Shown here piece after piece: positions 1 to 9,026 of a DNA stretch of 64,000 nt (positions are counted from its first letter, which is position 1; each line of letters opens with the position of its first letter). The notes beneath the pieces are model-generated. The model had not been told where the DNA came from, made no database searches, and saw only the letters and a list, made by a program, of their open reading frames with translations. The DNA lies in the NCBI GenBank assembly GCA_023428065.1, contig JAEYZI010000069.1, positions 1 to 64,000 on the forward strand, in the 5' to 3' direction. The translations under genes and the position numbers were made by a program. This DNA is from Actinomycetes bacterium. GTDB lineage: Bacteria; Actinomycetota; Actinomycetes; Actinomycetales; Microbacteriaceae.

Positions 1-82
1 GCCGGGGGCCGGGACGCGCGGCGGGCGGGGCGGCCGTCGGCGCGCCGCCGCGGGCGGGGCTCTGGCTGTCAGTGAGCGCCAC
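1..82 (-). CDS. Start of probable transglutaminase-like / DUF3488 protein (partial, runs off window)
   Basis: A GTG at 82 opens a frame with no stop to the window edge. It reads 27 residues rich in Ala, Pro and Gly, beginning V-A-L-T-D-S-Q. It overlaps the end of the DUF58 gene by 14 bases, as expected for translational coupling. In actinobacteria the MoxR-DUF58 pair is commonly followed by a multi-pass transglutaminase-like protein, so the identity is inferred from context only. Too little sequence is present to show any domain, and the reading frame itself is moderately supported. Confidence 0.35.
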   Translation of the reverse strand, partial: MALTDSQSPARGGAPTAAPPAARPGPR

Positions 83-1343
83 GGATGTACCCCGCTTCCG
101 TCGCGGACGACCGCCAGCTGTCGACGACGTCGTCGTCGGGGTCGACGTCGACGCACAGCCAGCCGCCGTCGACGAAACGCTCGCGCGCCTCGGGGCGCAT
201 CCCCACGGCGAACAGGGCGCCCGACTGCCCCGGGCGGCGCTGGCGCAGCACCCAGTCGACGACCTCGTCATCGGGGTTCGCGAGGATCGCGAACGTCGGA
301 CCCGCGGTATCGGCCGACGCGGGAGGCAGCGCCTGCTGCCGGTCGAGCAGCCGCAGCGCCGCGAGGCTCGTGAGGAACCCCTCGATGCGCTGGCCGCCCT
401 CCCAGCGCTCGCCCACGGGCGTCACCTGGGCGGCGCCGGACTCGACGACGTGCACCCGGAAGCCGCTCTCGTCGAGGTGCACGGCGAGCGAGGCGAGCAT
501 GCGCACGCCCCACTCGAACGAGTCGCTCGCCGGCGTGGGCGGCCAGTTCTCGTGGTCGGGTGCCGCATCCGGGTAGCCGCCGAGCCGTGTGTCGATCACG
601 ATGCGGGCATCGGGGTGGCTGCGGTGCTCCTCCTGGCGCACCATGAGGTCGCCGTGCCGGGCCGAGGCGCGCCAGTGCACGCGGCGCAACGCGTCGCCCG
701 AGCGGTACTCGCGCGTCGTCAGATCGTCGTCGTTGCCGACCGCGCGCCGCTGCACGAGCTGTGCCGCCCCGTCGCCGTCGATGAGCACCGGTCCGCCCTC
801 CGGGAGGGCCGAGATCGGCGGCACGACCGTGAGGCGGTCGACGTCGCCGCATGCCGTCGAGGCGCGCGCCATGCCGAACGGGTCGCCGAACTCGACCACG
901 AGCGGGCCGATCGGGTACAGGCCGCGGCGGTGCGGATGCAGCTCGTAGCCGAGCGTGACCGTGCGCGCCGAGGCGGGGCGGATGGGCACGGGGCCGAGCG
1001 CATTCGGCGCCTGCTGCTCGTGCCACGGGATCGCGTCGTTCCAGAGCACGGACGGCGTCGTGACGGTGCCGGAGTTGCGCACGCGGAGGGTGACGGTCGC
1101 GATCGCCCCCGCCGAGACGACGGGCGGCGAGAACAGTCGCACGACGTCGAGCTTCGGCCGCCTCAGGCGGGCGAGGAGAAGCCCGCCGAGGGCGAGCAGG
1201 AGCGCGAACGACCCCGCGACGAGCAGCTCGTAGCGGCCGAACGTGAACGCCGCGATGAGGCATCCGACGCCCGCGACGAGCGTCGCCCAGCCGCGCACCG
1301 TGAGGCCGATGCGCTGGGTGCGCCGCAGCGACGACTCGGGCAC
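69..1343 (-). CDS. DUF58 domain-containing protein
   Basis: A 424-residue protein of the DUF58 family, which has a vWA-like fold and partners MoxR ATPases. The N terminus has two membrane segments (about residues 18-36 and 40-58). A beta-rich extracytoplasmic region follows, then the family signature around residue 215, TREYRSGDALRRVHWRASAR, which is the diagnostic DUF58 block. It starts with GTG 19 bases downstream of the moxR stop and shares its transcription unit. The exact substrate is unknown; the family is generally thought to act with MoxR in assembling or activating envelope complexes. The C terminus overlaps the next gene. Confidence 0.9.
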   Translation of the reverse strand: MPESSLRRTQRIGLTVRGWATLVAGVGCLIAAFTFGRYELLVAGSFALLLALGGLLLARLRRPKLDVVRLFSPPVVSAGAIATVTLRVRNSGTVTTPSVLWNDAIPWHEQQAPNALGPVPIRPASARTVTLGYELHPHRRGLYPIGPLVVEFGDPFGMARASTACGDVDRLTVVPPISALPEGGPVLIDGDGAAQLVQRRAVGNDDDLTTREYRSGDALRRVHWRASARHGDLMVRQEEHRSHPDARIVIDTRLGGYPDAAPDHENWPPTPASDSFEWGVRMLASLAVHLDESGFRVHVVESGAAQVTPVGERWEGGQRIEGFLTSLAALRLLDRQQALPPASADTAGPTFAILANPDDEVVDWVLRQRRPGQSGALFAVGMRPEARERFVDGGWLCVDVDPDDDVVDSWRSSATEAGYIRGAH

Positions 1344-1362
1344 GGCAGCCTCGCGGTCCGGC

Positions 1363-2388
1363 TCAGGCGGGGCCCGCCGCGCCGAGCGGCACGGGGGTCG
1401 ACTTCACGATGCGCGCCGCGATCTCGGCGAGGCCCTCGCGACCGTAGCCGCCCGTCGACTTCGCGGGCATGAGGCGGTGCGCGAGCACCGACACGGCGAG
1501 CGCGTCGATGTCGTCGGGCAGCACGAAATCGCGGCCGTCGAGCGCCGCCCGAGCCTTCGCGGCGCGCACGAGCTGGAGCGTCGCGCGGGGGCTCGCGCCG
1601 AGGCGGAGCTCGCGGTCCACGCGGGTCGCGGCGGCGATCGCGACGACGTAGTGCTCGATCGCGGGGCTCACGAACACCTCGCGCACCGTGAGGATCATGC
1701 GCCGCAGCCGCTCGATCGTGACCACGGGTCGCAGCTCGTCGAGCGGGCTGCCCTGCTCGCGCTGGCGCAGCATCGCGGCCTCGTTCGCGGCATCCGGGTA
1801 GCCCATCGAGATACGGGCCATGAAGCGGTCGCGTTGGGCCTCGGGGAGCGCGTAGGTGCCCTCCATCTCGACCGGGTTCTGCGTCGCGATGACGGTGAAC
1901 GGGTCGGGCAGCGGGTAGCTGCCGCCGTCGACCGACACCTGACGCTCCTCCATCGACTCGAGCAGTGCCGACTGGGTCTTGGGGCTCGCGCGGTTGATCT
2001 CGTCGCCGATGACGATGTTCGCGAAAACGGGCCCGGGTTTGAACTCGAAGTCGCGCGTGGCCTGGTTGTAGACCGAGACCCCCGTGATGTCGGAGGGCAG
2101 CAGGTCGGGCGTGAACTGGATGCGGTTGACGGTGCAGTCGACGCTCTTCGCGAGCGCGCGGGCGAGCATCGTCTTGCCGACGCCCGGCACGTCCTCGACG
2201 AGCAGGTGGCCCTCGGCCAGCAGCACCGTCGTGGCGATCTCGATGACGTCGCGTTTGCCGTCGATCACCGTCTCGACGGCGGCCATCACCGCGCGGGCGT
2301 CGAGCAGGAACTCGGGAGCGGAGAGAGGTCCCGCGGAGGTCTCGGCGACGATGCCGACATCCTCCCCGGAGTCGGGGACGCGTTCCAT
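1363..2388 (-). CDS. MoxR-family AAA+ ATPase
   Basis: A 341-residue AAA_3-type ATPase. The Walker A motif (VPGVGKTM, about residue 69) and the Walker B/sensor region (VIGDEINRASPKTQSALLES) are intact, and the C-terminal lid domain follows. Its length is typical of the family. MoxR proteins act as chaperone-like ATPases with vWA/DUF58 partners, and the DUF58 gene directly downstream fits this. A CAGACT hexamer lies exactly 6 bases before the ATG at 2388 and no Shine-Dalgarno sequence is visible, so the message is probably leaderless and this gene heads the operon. Confidence 0.93.
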   Translation of the reverse strand: MERVPDSGEDVGIVAETSAGPLSAPEFLLDARAVMAAVETVIDGKRDVIEIATTVLLAEGHLLVEDVPGVGKTMLARALAKSVDCTVNRIQFTPDLLPSDITGVSVYNQATRDFEFKPGPVFANIVIGDEINRASPKTQSALLESMEERQVSVDGGSYPLPDPFTVIATQNPVEMEGTYALPEAQRDRFMARISMGYPDAANEAAMLRQREQGSPLDELRPVVTIERLRRMILTVREVFVSPAIEHYVVAIAAATRVDRELRLGASPRATLQLVRAAKARAALDGRDFVLPDDIDALAVSVLAHRLMPAKSTGGYGREGLAEIAARIVKSTPVPLGAAGPA

Positions 2389-2460
2389 CGTCCGAGTCTG
2401 ACACGCGGAGGAGGATCCGTCACCGGTTCGATGTCCTGACTTTCCGGGCAGGCGCGAGGC

Positions 2461-3258
2461 TCAGGAGAGGGTGTCGCCGCGCGCTGCGAGGCCCGCGCGG
2501 TAGCCCTCCTGGTAGGCCTCGCGGCTGCCGAGCCGGAACATGTCGCGCTCCGAGGGGCGGATGAGGGCGCGCGCGCCGGGTGCGTCGAGGTCGGTGACGA
2601 GGTGGCCGAGTCCCCGGATGACGGCGACCGGGCGCCCTCCCGCCTTGCCCTTCACGAGCTCCGCGGCGGCGGCGAGCTCGTCGGCGATCGCGGGTGCGGT
2701 GACGGCGAGCTCTCGGCCGTTCGCGTCGGCGGTGCCGGCGAGGTCCTCGATCACGACGACGCCCGCGGCGCCGATCGCGGCATCCGTCTGCCCCTCGCGC
2801 CAGGGGCGGCCGAGGGTGTCGGTGAGGATGACGCCGATGCGGATGCCGAGCCGGTCGCGCAGCACCTCGGCGAGGTGGCGGGCGGAGCGGTCGGGGTCTT
2901 CGGGGAGCAGGAGCACGTGGCCGTCGGGCGCGTTCGAGGAGTCGACGCCCGCGGCGGCCATGACGAGGCCCTGACGGTTCTCGACGATGCGGGTGGCGCC
3001 TGTGCCGTCGGCGCGGGCGCGCTCGGCGACGACGCGCACGGTCTCGGCGGTGATCGCGTCCTCGCGGTCGGCTGCCTCGACGATGCGCCCCTCGGCCTTG
3101 CTCACGATCTTGCTCGTGACGGCGATGATGTCGCCGTCCTCCGCGATCCCCGCGAGCGCATCCCCGAGGATGCCCGCGAGGTCGTCGCCCGGCCGGAACT
3201 CGGGCAGCCCGAGCAGGGCGAACACGCTGTAGGCGGGGCCGGTGGGTGCGTGCGTCAC
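2461..3258 (-). CDS. cofE: Coenzyme F420-0:L-glutamate ligase
   Basis: A 265-residue CofE/FbiB N-domain protein that adds glutamate to F420-0 to make the poly-glutamyl tail. Diagnostic blocks are [12 protein letters not shown] (about residue 43) and [20 protein letters not shown] (about 150). The start is GTG at 3258, because GGGAGG lies 8 bases upstream; longer in-frame extensions run into the LLM gene in the wrong frame and are not credible. It is a stand-alone CofE, without the C-terminal nitroreductase-like domain of mycobacterial FbiB. The gene follows an F420-dependent oxidoreductase by 35 bases, so cofactor synthesis and use appear to be co-transcribed. Confidence 0.93.
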   Translation of the reverse strand: MTHAPTGPAYSVFALLGLPEFRPGDDLAGILGDALAGIAEDGDIIAVTSKIVSKAEGRIVEAADREDAITAETVRVVAERARADGTGATRIVENRQGLVMAAAGVDSSNAPDGHVLLLPEDPDRSARHLAEVLRDRLGIRIGVILTDTLGRPWREGQTDAAIGAAGVVVIEDLAGTADANGRELAVTAPAIADELAAAAELVKGKAGGRPVAVIRGLGHLVTDLDAPGARALIRPSERDMFRLGSREAYQEGYRAGLAARGDTLS

Positions 3259-3293
3259 CCCTCTATCCTCCCAACCCTCCATCCTCTGATGGG

Positions 3294-4292
3294 TCAGGAG
3301 CGGAGTCGGGGCAGCACCTCGCGGCCGAAGACGTCGAGGAAGCGCGCCTGCTCGCGCGAGACGTCGTGCAGGTAGACGCGGTCGAAGCCGAGGTCGAGGT
3401 AGCGCTGGATGTGGGCGCGGTGCACCTCCGGGTCGTCGGAGATGAGCACCCGACCCTCGAAGTCCTCCGGCCGCACGGTGCGCGCGATCTGCTCGAGCTC
3501 GAACGGCGAGCGGATGTCGGACTTCGGGAACCGCATCCCCGCGTTCGGCCACTCCCGCAGCGCGTTCGCCACCGCCTCGTCGCGCGTCGGCGCCCACGAC
3601 AGGTGCAGCCGGATGATGCGCGTCTGCGTGCGCGGATCGCGCCCCACCTCGCGCGCGCCCTCGGCGAAGCGCTGCAGGAGCGGCGCGACCTTCTCGACGG
3701 GCGCCCCGTCGACGACGATCCCGTCCACCGTGCGACCGGCGCGCTTCGCCGTCACGGGCCCGGCGGTGCCGATGAGGATGGGCGGGGCGGCATCCGGCAT
3801 CGTCCACAGCCGCGTCGACTCGAGCTTGTAGTAGCGGCCCTCGTGCCGGGTGTCGCGCCCCGCGAGGGAGGCCGCGAAGAGCTTCTTGATGATGTCGACC
3901 GCCTCGAACATGCGGTCGATGCGCTCGGGCGCCTCGGGCCAGTACCGCCCGACGACGTGCTCGTTGATGGCCTCCCCCGAGCCGAGGCCCAGCCAGTGCC
4001 GCCCCGGGTACATCGCCGCGAGCGTCGCCGAGGCCTGCGCGACCATCGCCGGATGCCACCGGAACGTCGGCGCCGTCACCCCCGTGCCGAGGTCGCCCGC
4101 CGTCACCTGCCCGAGCGCCGACAGCACGTTCCACACGAAGCTCGCCTGCCCCTGCTGCGGCACCCATGGCTGGAAGTGGTCGGCCGCCATGACCCCCGTG
4201 AACCCGGATGCCTCCGCGGCCTGGGCGAGCGCGATCACCTCGTTCGGGGCGAAGCGCTCGAGCATCGCGGCGTAGCCGATGTGCGGGGTCAC
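3294..4292 (-). CDS. LLM-class F420-dependent oxidoreductase (TIGR03557-like)
   Basis: A 332-residue TIM-barrel flavin/F420 enzyme of the luciferase-like superfamily. It carries the DHFQPWVP segment near residue 43 and the [15 protein letters not shown] block around 105, which are typical of F420-dependent glucose-6-phosphate dehydrogenase relatives. It is diverged from the true fgd found elsewhere in this window, so its substrate is unknown. GTG at 4292 is preceded by CATGAT at exactly 6 bases, suggesting a leaderless transcript. It is the promoter-proximal gene of the pair with cofE. Confidence 0.9.
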   Translation of the reverse strand: MTPHIGYAAMLERFAPNEVIALAQAAEASGFTGVMAADHFQPWVPQQGQASFVWNVLSALGQVTAGDLGTGVTAPTFRWHPAMVAQASATLAAMYPGRHWLGLGSGEAINEHVVGRYWPEAPERIDRMFEAVDIIKKLFAASLAGRDTRHEGRYYKLESTRLWTMPDAAPPILIGTAGPVTAKRAGRTVDGIVVDGAPVEKVAPLLQRFAEGAREVGRDPRTQTRIIRLHLSWAPTRDEAVANALREWPNAGMRFPKSDIRSPFELEQIARTVRPEDFEGRVLISDDPEVHRAHIQRYLDLGFDRVYLHDVSREQARFLDVFGREVLPRLRS

Positions 4293-4325
4293 GCGTCCAT
4301 CATGTCGCGAGAGCGCGCCCCCGGC

Positions 4326-5666
4326 TCATCCGAGCGCGTCGATCGCGGCGTGCGCGACCTCCACCACCGTGTCCGACGCCGACGCCTCCGGCGTGAAGCC
4401 GAGTCGCACGACGACGAGCCCCTCGGAGGGGATCACGATCATCATCTGCCCGTCGTGGCCGTTTGCGGAGAAGGCGTCCTCCGGCAGCGACGGCCAACGC
4501 AGCGACCCGTCGGGCAGCACGTTGGTGCGCCATCCCAGCCCGTAGCCGGGGTCGTCGGAGACGCCCGTGTCGGTCACCGTGAGGCTCTGCTCCATCCAGT
4601 CCTCGGGCAGCAGTTGCTCCCCGTTCCACTCGCCGTTCTGCAGCGCGAATTGGCCGATCGCCGCCCAGTCGCGCGGGGTCGCCCAGAGGTACGACGAGCA
4701 GACGGGGGTGCCCGCGGCATCCGGCTCCCACACGGCCGAGGCGAGTCCGAGCGCTGGGAAGATCGTCTGGCGGGGCAGGTCGGCGCCGAGACCCGTGCGC
4801 TCGGCGAGCACCGAGCACAGGGCGTTCGTCGAACCGCTCGAGTACTGCTGCACCTCGCCCACCGGATGCGCGAGCGGCAGGCCCGCGACGTAACCGCCCA
4901 TGTCGGGCTCGAGGTAGAGCATGCGCGTGATGGGGGTGCCGAGGTCGTAGGTCTCGTCCCACGCGAGGCCCGCGTTCATGCGCAGCAGGTTCTCGACCGT
5001 GATCGACGCGCGCTCGTCGGTCCACTCGGGGCGCAGCTGGTCGTCATCCAGCGACACGACGCCCTGCTTCACGAGCATGCCCGTCAGGAGCGAGGTGACG
5101 CTCTTCGACATCGACCAGCCGAGCTGCGGCGTGGAGGCGCCGAAGCCCTCCCCGTACCGCTCGCCGACGAGCGCGCCGTCCTTCACGACGACGATCGCGC
5201 GCGTGCCGAGGTTCTCGACCACCTCGGCGGGCTCACCGTCGGCGAAGGCGCGCGCGATGGCCGCCTCGAGCTCGGGGTCGGGCGCCTCGACGATCGCGTG
5301 GGTGAACGGATTGCGCTCGGAGCCCACCGCCGTCGGCTCACCCAGGTCGAGCGGCCCCGACGCGAGCGTGCATCCGAAGCCCTCGGTGTAGCGCGCCTGC
5401 TGCGGGGTGCCGACACCGAGCACCGACGCCGTCGTCACCTCGTCATGCGACTGCACCCGCACATACGGCACGAGGGGGTTCGGCGGCAGGTCGGATGCGG
5501 AGTCGGCGCGGCCGGCGACCTTCTCCACGGCGCAGGCGTTGTGGGCGGCGTAGCCCGTGCCCGTCAGCAGCAGCGGCCCCTGCCAGAGGTAGACGCCCGT
5601 GACGGCGACGGCGACGGCGACGGCAAGGGATGCGGCGACGATGCCGATCCGACGGAGGATGCGCAC
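4326..5666 (-). CDS. Serine hydrolase, beta-lactamase class C family
   Basis: A 446-residue beta-lactamase/PBP-like hydrolase. An N-terminal membrane anchor or signal segment covers about residues 8-28, so the enzyme faces outside. The catalytic S-x-x-K is SMSK in GWSMSKSVTSLLTG, the second motif corresponds to YSSGS, and HDG near residue 395 is the third (KTG-equivalent) element. These support an active-site serine esterase or peptidase rather than a resistance enzyme. A TAGCAT hexamer 6 bases before GTG 5666 suggests a leaderless message. The substrate cannot be read from the sequence. Confidence 0.9.
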   Translation of the reverse strand: MRILRRIGIVAASLAVAVAVAVTGVYLWQGPLLLTGTGYAAHNACAVEKVAGRADSASDLPPNPLVPYVRVQSHDEVTTASVLGVGTPQQARYTEGFGCTLASGPLDLGEPTAVGSERNPFTHAIVEAPDPELEAAIARAFADGEPAEVVENLGTRAIVVVKDGALVGERYGEGFGASTPQLGWSMSKSVTSLLTGMLVKQGVVSLDDDQLRPEWTDERASITVENLLRMNAGLAWDETYDLGTPITRMLYLEPDMGGYVAGLPLAHPVGEVQQYSSGSTNALCSVLAERTGLGADLPRQTIFPALGLASAVWEPDAAGTPVCSSYLWATPRDWAAIGQFALQNGEWNGEQLLPEDWMEQSLTVTDTGVSDDPGYGLGWRTNVLPDGSLRWPSLPEDAFSANGHDGQMMIVIPSEGLVVVRLGFTPEASASDTVVEVAHAAIDALG

Positions 5667-5704
5667 GAGCGGATGCTATCGGGGCCGCACCTCGCGGCAC
5701 CAAA

Positions 5705-5989
5705 TCAGCGGATGTGCACCACGCCGGAGGCGTCGACGTTCACCACGATCGTCTCGATCTTGCGGTTCACGACGCGCACGATCACCACGATGAGCCACAG
5801 GCCCCCGGTGAGGAGCGCGAGGATCGTGTTCCAGAACCAGCCGATGCGCTTCTTGCGCTGCAGGATCCCCTGGTCGCCCGACACGGTGCTCACCGTCCAG
5901 CCCTGCGCGGCGAGGCGCGCGACCTCGGCGTTCAGGAGCGCGGTGCGGCGCTCGGGCGAGATGGGGGCGGGGGTGGGTAGGTCCGGCAT
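5705..5989 (-). CDS. Small single-pass membrane protein
   Basis: A 94-residue protein with a soluble N-terminal half, including RTALLNAEVARLAAQGWTV, then a basic stretch (QRKKR), one membrane segment at about residues 53-73, and a short beta-like tail (IETIVVNVDASGVVHIR). It resembles a widespread small actinobacterial family with the same layout, whose function is unknown. TAGCCT lies exactly 6 bases before ATG 5989, which supports both the start and a leaderless message. It is divergent from the permease remnant that follows. Confidence 0.8.
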   Translation of the reverse strand: MPDLPTPAPISPERRTALLNAEVARLAAQGWTVSTVSGDQGILQRKKRIGWFWNTILALLTGGLWLIVVIVRVVNRKIETIVVNVDASGVVHIR

Positions 5990-6014
5990 GCCTCCAGGCT
6001 AGGCAGCGGATGCC

Positions 6015-6224
6015 GTGCACACCCTCCGGGTGACCCCCGGATCCGCGGGTGGGGAAGTCGCCCAGAACCAGCCGCTCACCTCGATCGTCGACAGCATCCG
6101 GGCGACCTTCGTGGGCACGCCCGTCGGCGCGGATCTCTGGATCGCGCTCGCGTGGTGCCTCGGCATCCTCGTCGTCGCGGTGGTCGCGGCGGGCCTCGTG
6201 TACCGGAGGCGGATGGCGCGCTAG
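6015..6224 (+). pseudogene. C-terminal remnant of an ABC-2 type (DrrB-like) permease
   Basis: From about 6051 the frame encodes AQNQPLTSIVDSIRATFVG followed by a hydrophobic helix (ALAWCLGILVVAVVAAGLVY) and RRRMAR. This matches the last about 55 residues of DrrB-type ABC-2 exporters, where an N-x-P-x-T loop, an amphipathic helix and one final membrane span end the protein. The preceding 5 spans and the partner ATPase are missing: upstream bases belong to the divergent 5705-5989 gene. I therefore read it as a decayed fragment. A 69-codon frame stays open from 6015, so a small membrane protein could still be made. Confidence 0.6.
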
Positions 6225-6245
6225 CCAAGCGCGGGCGGCGAACGT

Positions 6246-6281
6246 CACATGCGGCGGGAGTAACGACTCCCGCCGCATGTG
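6246..6281. terminator. Perfect 16-bp inverted repeat between converging units
   Basis: CACATGCGGCGGGAGT, the loop AACG, then its exact complement. It lies between the permease remnant (+) and the alcohol dehydrogenase gene (-). No T-run flanks it on either side, so it would be a U-less or bidirectional terminator, or a relic of a mobile repeat. A weaker CTCCCGCC/GGCGGGAG pair follows at about 6333-6366. Confidence 0.55.
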
Positions 6282-6408
6282 CGTTGCGCCGCCCGGGGGC
6301 GCGGGTTCTCCCGCCGATGCTGCAGGTGCTCCCGCCGCTCGGCATCGCCGGGGTGGCGGGAGGCTGAGCGGCGCGGGGCGAGGGGCGCGGGGCGCGGCGC
6401 GAGCGCGC

Positions 6409-7458
6409 CTACGGGCGCAGCAGCACCTTGATGGCGCGGCGCTCGTCCATCGCGGCATAGGCCTCCGCCACCTCGCTCAGCGGCAGCTCGAGGTCGAACA
6501 CGGCTCCCGGCTGCAGGCGCCCATCCCAGACCTCGGGCAGCAGCTCCTCCACGTAGTTGCGCACGGGTGCCACGCCCCCGCGCACGCCCACGTTCGTGTC
6601 GAACATGCGGCGCATGGGCAGCTCGGGTCCCCCGTTCGGCACGCCCACGAAGCCCACCTGGCCGCCGGGGCGCGCCGAGCGCAGCGCCTGGTCCATCGAC
6701 TCGGCCGTCCCCACGCACTCGAGCACGACATCCGCGCCGATCCCGTCGAAGAGCTCGCGGATGCGGGCCACGCCCTCCTTGCCGCGCTCCTCGACGATGT
6801 CGGTCGCACCGAAGCGGCGGCCGAGCGCCTGGCGGTCGGCGTGACGCGACATGAGCACGATGCGGTCGGCGCCGAGTCGCGCCGACGCGAGCACGGCGCA
6901 GAGGCCCACGGCGCCGTCGCCCACGACGACGACGCTCTTGCCCGGACCCACCCCGCCCGACACGGCGGCGTGGTGGCCCGTGCCCATGACGTCGGCGAGG
7001 GTCAGCAGGTGCGGCACGAGCGCGTCGTCGGGCATCGCGGGGGTCGCCACGAGCGATCCGTCGGCGTGCGGCACGCGCACGCGCTCACCCTGGGCACCGT
7101 CGGCGAACGCGCCCGAGCGGTCGTCGGCACCCCACCATCCGCCGTCGAGGCACGACGTCGAGAAGCCGTTCCGGCAGTTCACGCACTCCATGTCGCAGTC
7201 GTAGAACGGCGCGATCACAAAGTCGCCGACCTTGATGCGGCGCACCTCGGGCCCCACCTCCTCGACGACGCCCACGAACTCGTGGCCGATGCGGCGGGGG
7301 GCGGTCGTCGGCGTGATGCCGCGGTAGGGCCACAGGTCGGAGCCGCACACGCACGCGGCCACGACGCGCACGATCGCGTCGCGGCCGGTCGAGAGCACGG
7401 GATCCGGTACCTCTTCGTAGCGGATGTCGCCGGGGGCGTGGATGAGAGTCGCATGCAT
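6409..7458 (-). CDS. Zinc-dependent alcohol dehydrogenase family protein
   Basis: A 349-residue medium-chain dehydrogenase/reductase. Catalytic zinc ligands are seen in ACVCGSD and GHEFVG (GHE motif, about residue 60). The structural zinc lobe is CDMECVNCRNGFSTSC, and the Rossmann motif is VVVVGDGAVGLCAV (about 175). Length and order are typical. It should oxidise an alcohol or reduce an aldehyde with NAD(P), but the substrate is not predictable. TAGCCT lies exactly 6 bases before ATG 7458. No operon partner is on the same strand. Confidence 0.92.
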   Translation of the reverse strand: MHATLIHAPGDIRYEEVPDPVLSTGRDAIVRVVAACVCGSDLWPYRGITPTTAPRRIGHEFVGVVEEVGPEVRRIKVGDFVIAPFYDCDMECVNCRNGFSTSCLDGGWWGADDRSGAFADGAQGERVRVPHADGSLVATPAMPDDALVPHLLTLADVMGTGHHAAVSGGVGPGKSVVVVGDGAVGLCAVLASARLGADRIVLMSRHADRQALGRRFGATDIVEERGKEGVARIRELFDGIGADVVLECVGTAESMDQALRSARPGGQVGFVGVPNGGPELPMRRMFDTNVGVRGGVAPVRNYVEELLPEVWDGRLQPGAVFDLELPLSEVAEAYAAMDERRAIKVLLRP

Positions 7459-7566
7459 GATCCGAGGCTACGGGGCCGCAGGGGTCGCCGTGTGCGGCGG
7501 CGTCGGCGGAGGGGCGGCGGCGTCGGACGGGCGGCGTAACGTGCGCCTCGAGCGCAGGAGAACACC

Positions 7567-7953
7567 GTGGTCGACTACCGTCTCGAACTCGTCATCCTCC
7601 CGGTTTCCGACGTGGAGCGCGCGAAGGCGTTCTACGGCGACACCCTCGGGTGGCCCGTCGATCACGACCACACCGTGAGCGACGACCTCCGGTTCATCCA
7701 GATCACGCCGCCCGGCTCGGCCTGCTCGATCGCGTTCGGCACCGGCATCAGCCAGATGGCACCCGGATCCCTGCGGGCGCTGCAGGTCGTCGTGTCCGAC
7801 GCGGATGCGGCGCTCGCCGACCTGCGCGGCCGCGGCGTCGACACGAGCGACATCGCCGAGCAGTCGTGGGGCCGGTTCATCTACTTCTCCGACCCCGACG
7901 GCAACACGTGGTCGGTGCAGGGACTGCCGCCCAGGTCGGCCGACGTCGGCTGA
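7567..7953 (+). CDS. VOC (glyoxalase/bleomycin-resistance) family protein
   Basis: A 128-residue protein with the paired beta-alpha-beta-beta-beta fold of the vicinal oxygen chelate family: VSDVERAKAFYGDTLGWPV at the start and IYFSDPDGNTWSVQG at the end, both family signatures. The start is GTG with AGGAG 6 bases upstream, one of the few clear Shine-Dalgarno starts here. It converges with fgd 12 bases away. The substrate is unknown. Confidence 0.9.
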   Translation: MVDYRLELVILPVSDVERAKAFYGDTLGWPVDHDHTVSDDLRFIQITPPGSACSIAFGTGISQMAPGSLRALQVVVSDADAALADLRGRGVDTSDIAEQSWGRFIYFSDPDGNTWSVQGLPPRSADVG

Positions 7954-7965
7954 GCCGGCGCCCGG

Positions 7966-8976
7966 CTACAGCGCGCGCAGGCGCGGCGCGAGGTCGCGCT
8001 CGAAGAGCTCCATGAAGCGGCGCTGATCCGGGCCCGGCGCGTGGAACACGAGGTGGTTGAGTCCCCAGTCGACGTACTGCGCGATCTCGGCCACCACGGC
8101 ATCCGGGTCGGAGCCTACGATCCAGCGCGACGCGATCTGCTCGATGGGCAGGGCATCGGCCGCCCGCTCCATCTCGACCGGGTCGGTGATGTCGTGCTTC
8201 TGCTCCTTGCTGAGCGCGAGCGGCGCCCAGAAGCGCGTGTTCTCGAGCGCGACCTCCGGGTCGGTGTCGTAGGAGAGCTTGATCTCGATCATGCGGTCGA
8301 CGTCGTCGAGCGTCTTGCCCGCCTTCGCGGCGCCCTCCTCCACCGCGGGCATGAGCTCGTCGCGGTAGAGCGCGGCACCCTTGCCCGAGGTGCAGATGAA
8401 GCCGTCGCCGGCGCGACCCGCGTAGCGCGCCACCATCGGGCCGCCCGCGGCGATATAGATCGGGATCGGGGTGTCGGGTCGGTCGTAGATCGATGCGTCG
8501 ACGGTGGAGTAGTACTCGCCCTCGAAGCTGACCCGGTCCTCGGTCCAGAGGGCGCGGATGAGGTCGACCGACTCGCGGAGCCGCGCGAAGCGCTCCTTGA
8601 ACTCGGGCCACTCGCCGCGCCATCCGGTGGCGATCTCGTTGAGCGCCTCACCCGTGCCGACGCCGAGGAAGATGCGGCCGGGGTAGAGCACGCCCATGGT
8701 CGCGAACGCTTGCGCGACGACCGCGGGGTTGTAACGGAAGGTCGGCGTCATGACGCTCGTGCCGATGAGAACGCTCGAGGTGCGCTCGCCGACCGCCGTC
8801 ATCCACGCGAGCGAGAACGGGGCGTGCCCGCCCTCGTGCCGCCACGGCTGGAAGTGGTCGGACGTCGTCACCGACTCGAAGCCGTGACCCTCCGCCGCCA
8901 CCGCGAACTCCACGAGGTCACGGGGGGCGAACTGCTCGGCCGAGGCCTTGTATCCGAGTCGAAGCGCACGAGTCAT
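7966..8976 (-). CDS. fgd: F420-dependent glucose-6-phosphate dehydrogenase
   Basis: A 336-residue enzyme, the same length as mycobacterial Fgd1 and very similar to it as I remember that protein. The segments [52 protein letters not shown] and [12 protein letters not shown] are nearly word for word. It oxidises glucose-6-phosphate to 6-phosphogluconolactone and reduces F420, and so supplies F420H2 for LLM-class and other reductases. The ATG at 8976 is supported by the CAGAAT hexamer 6 bases upstream. Upstream in-frame extensions lie across the TfoX gene and are not real. Confidence 0.95.
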   Translation of the reverse strand: MTRALRLGYKASAEQFAPRDLVEFAVAAEGHGFESVTTSDHFQPWRHEGGHAPFSLAWMTAVGERTSSVLIGTSVMTPTFRYNPAVVAQAFATMGVLYPGRIFLGVGTGEALNEIATGWRGEWPEFKERFARLRESVDLIRALWTEDRVSFEGEYYSTVDASIYDRPDTPIPIYIAAGGPMVARYAGRAGDGFICTSGKGAALYRDELMPAVEEGAAKAGKTLDDVDRMIEIKLSYDTDPEVALENTRFWAPLALSKEQKHDITDPVEMERAADALPIEQIASRWIVGSDPDAVVAEIAQYVDWGLNHLVFHAPGPDQRRFMELFERDLAPRLRAL

Positions 8977-9026
8977 GCCCCCATTCTGCTCATGGAGCCC
9001 GCCCGGCGCTGCGGCGCGCGCCGCCG

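Noticed and set aside
2461..4167. Apparent 568-residue fusion upstream of CofE
   Set aside because: The first 300 residues are the LLM gene read in another frame; the real start is GTG 3258 with GGGAGG.
3246..6002. 918-codon + strand frame opposite cofE, LLM and serine hydrolase genes
   Set aside because: No domain, biased composition, and antisense to three intact families.
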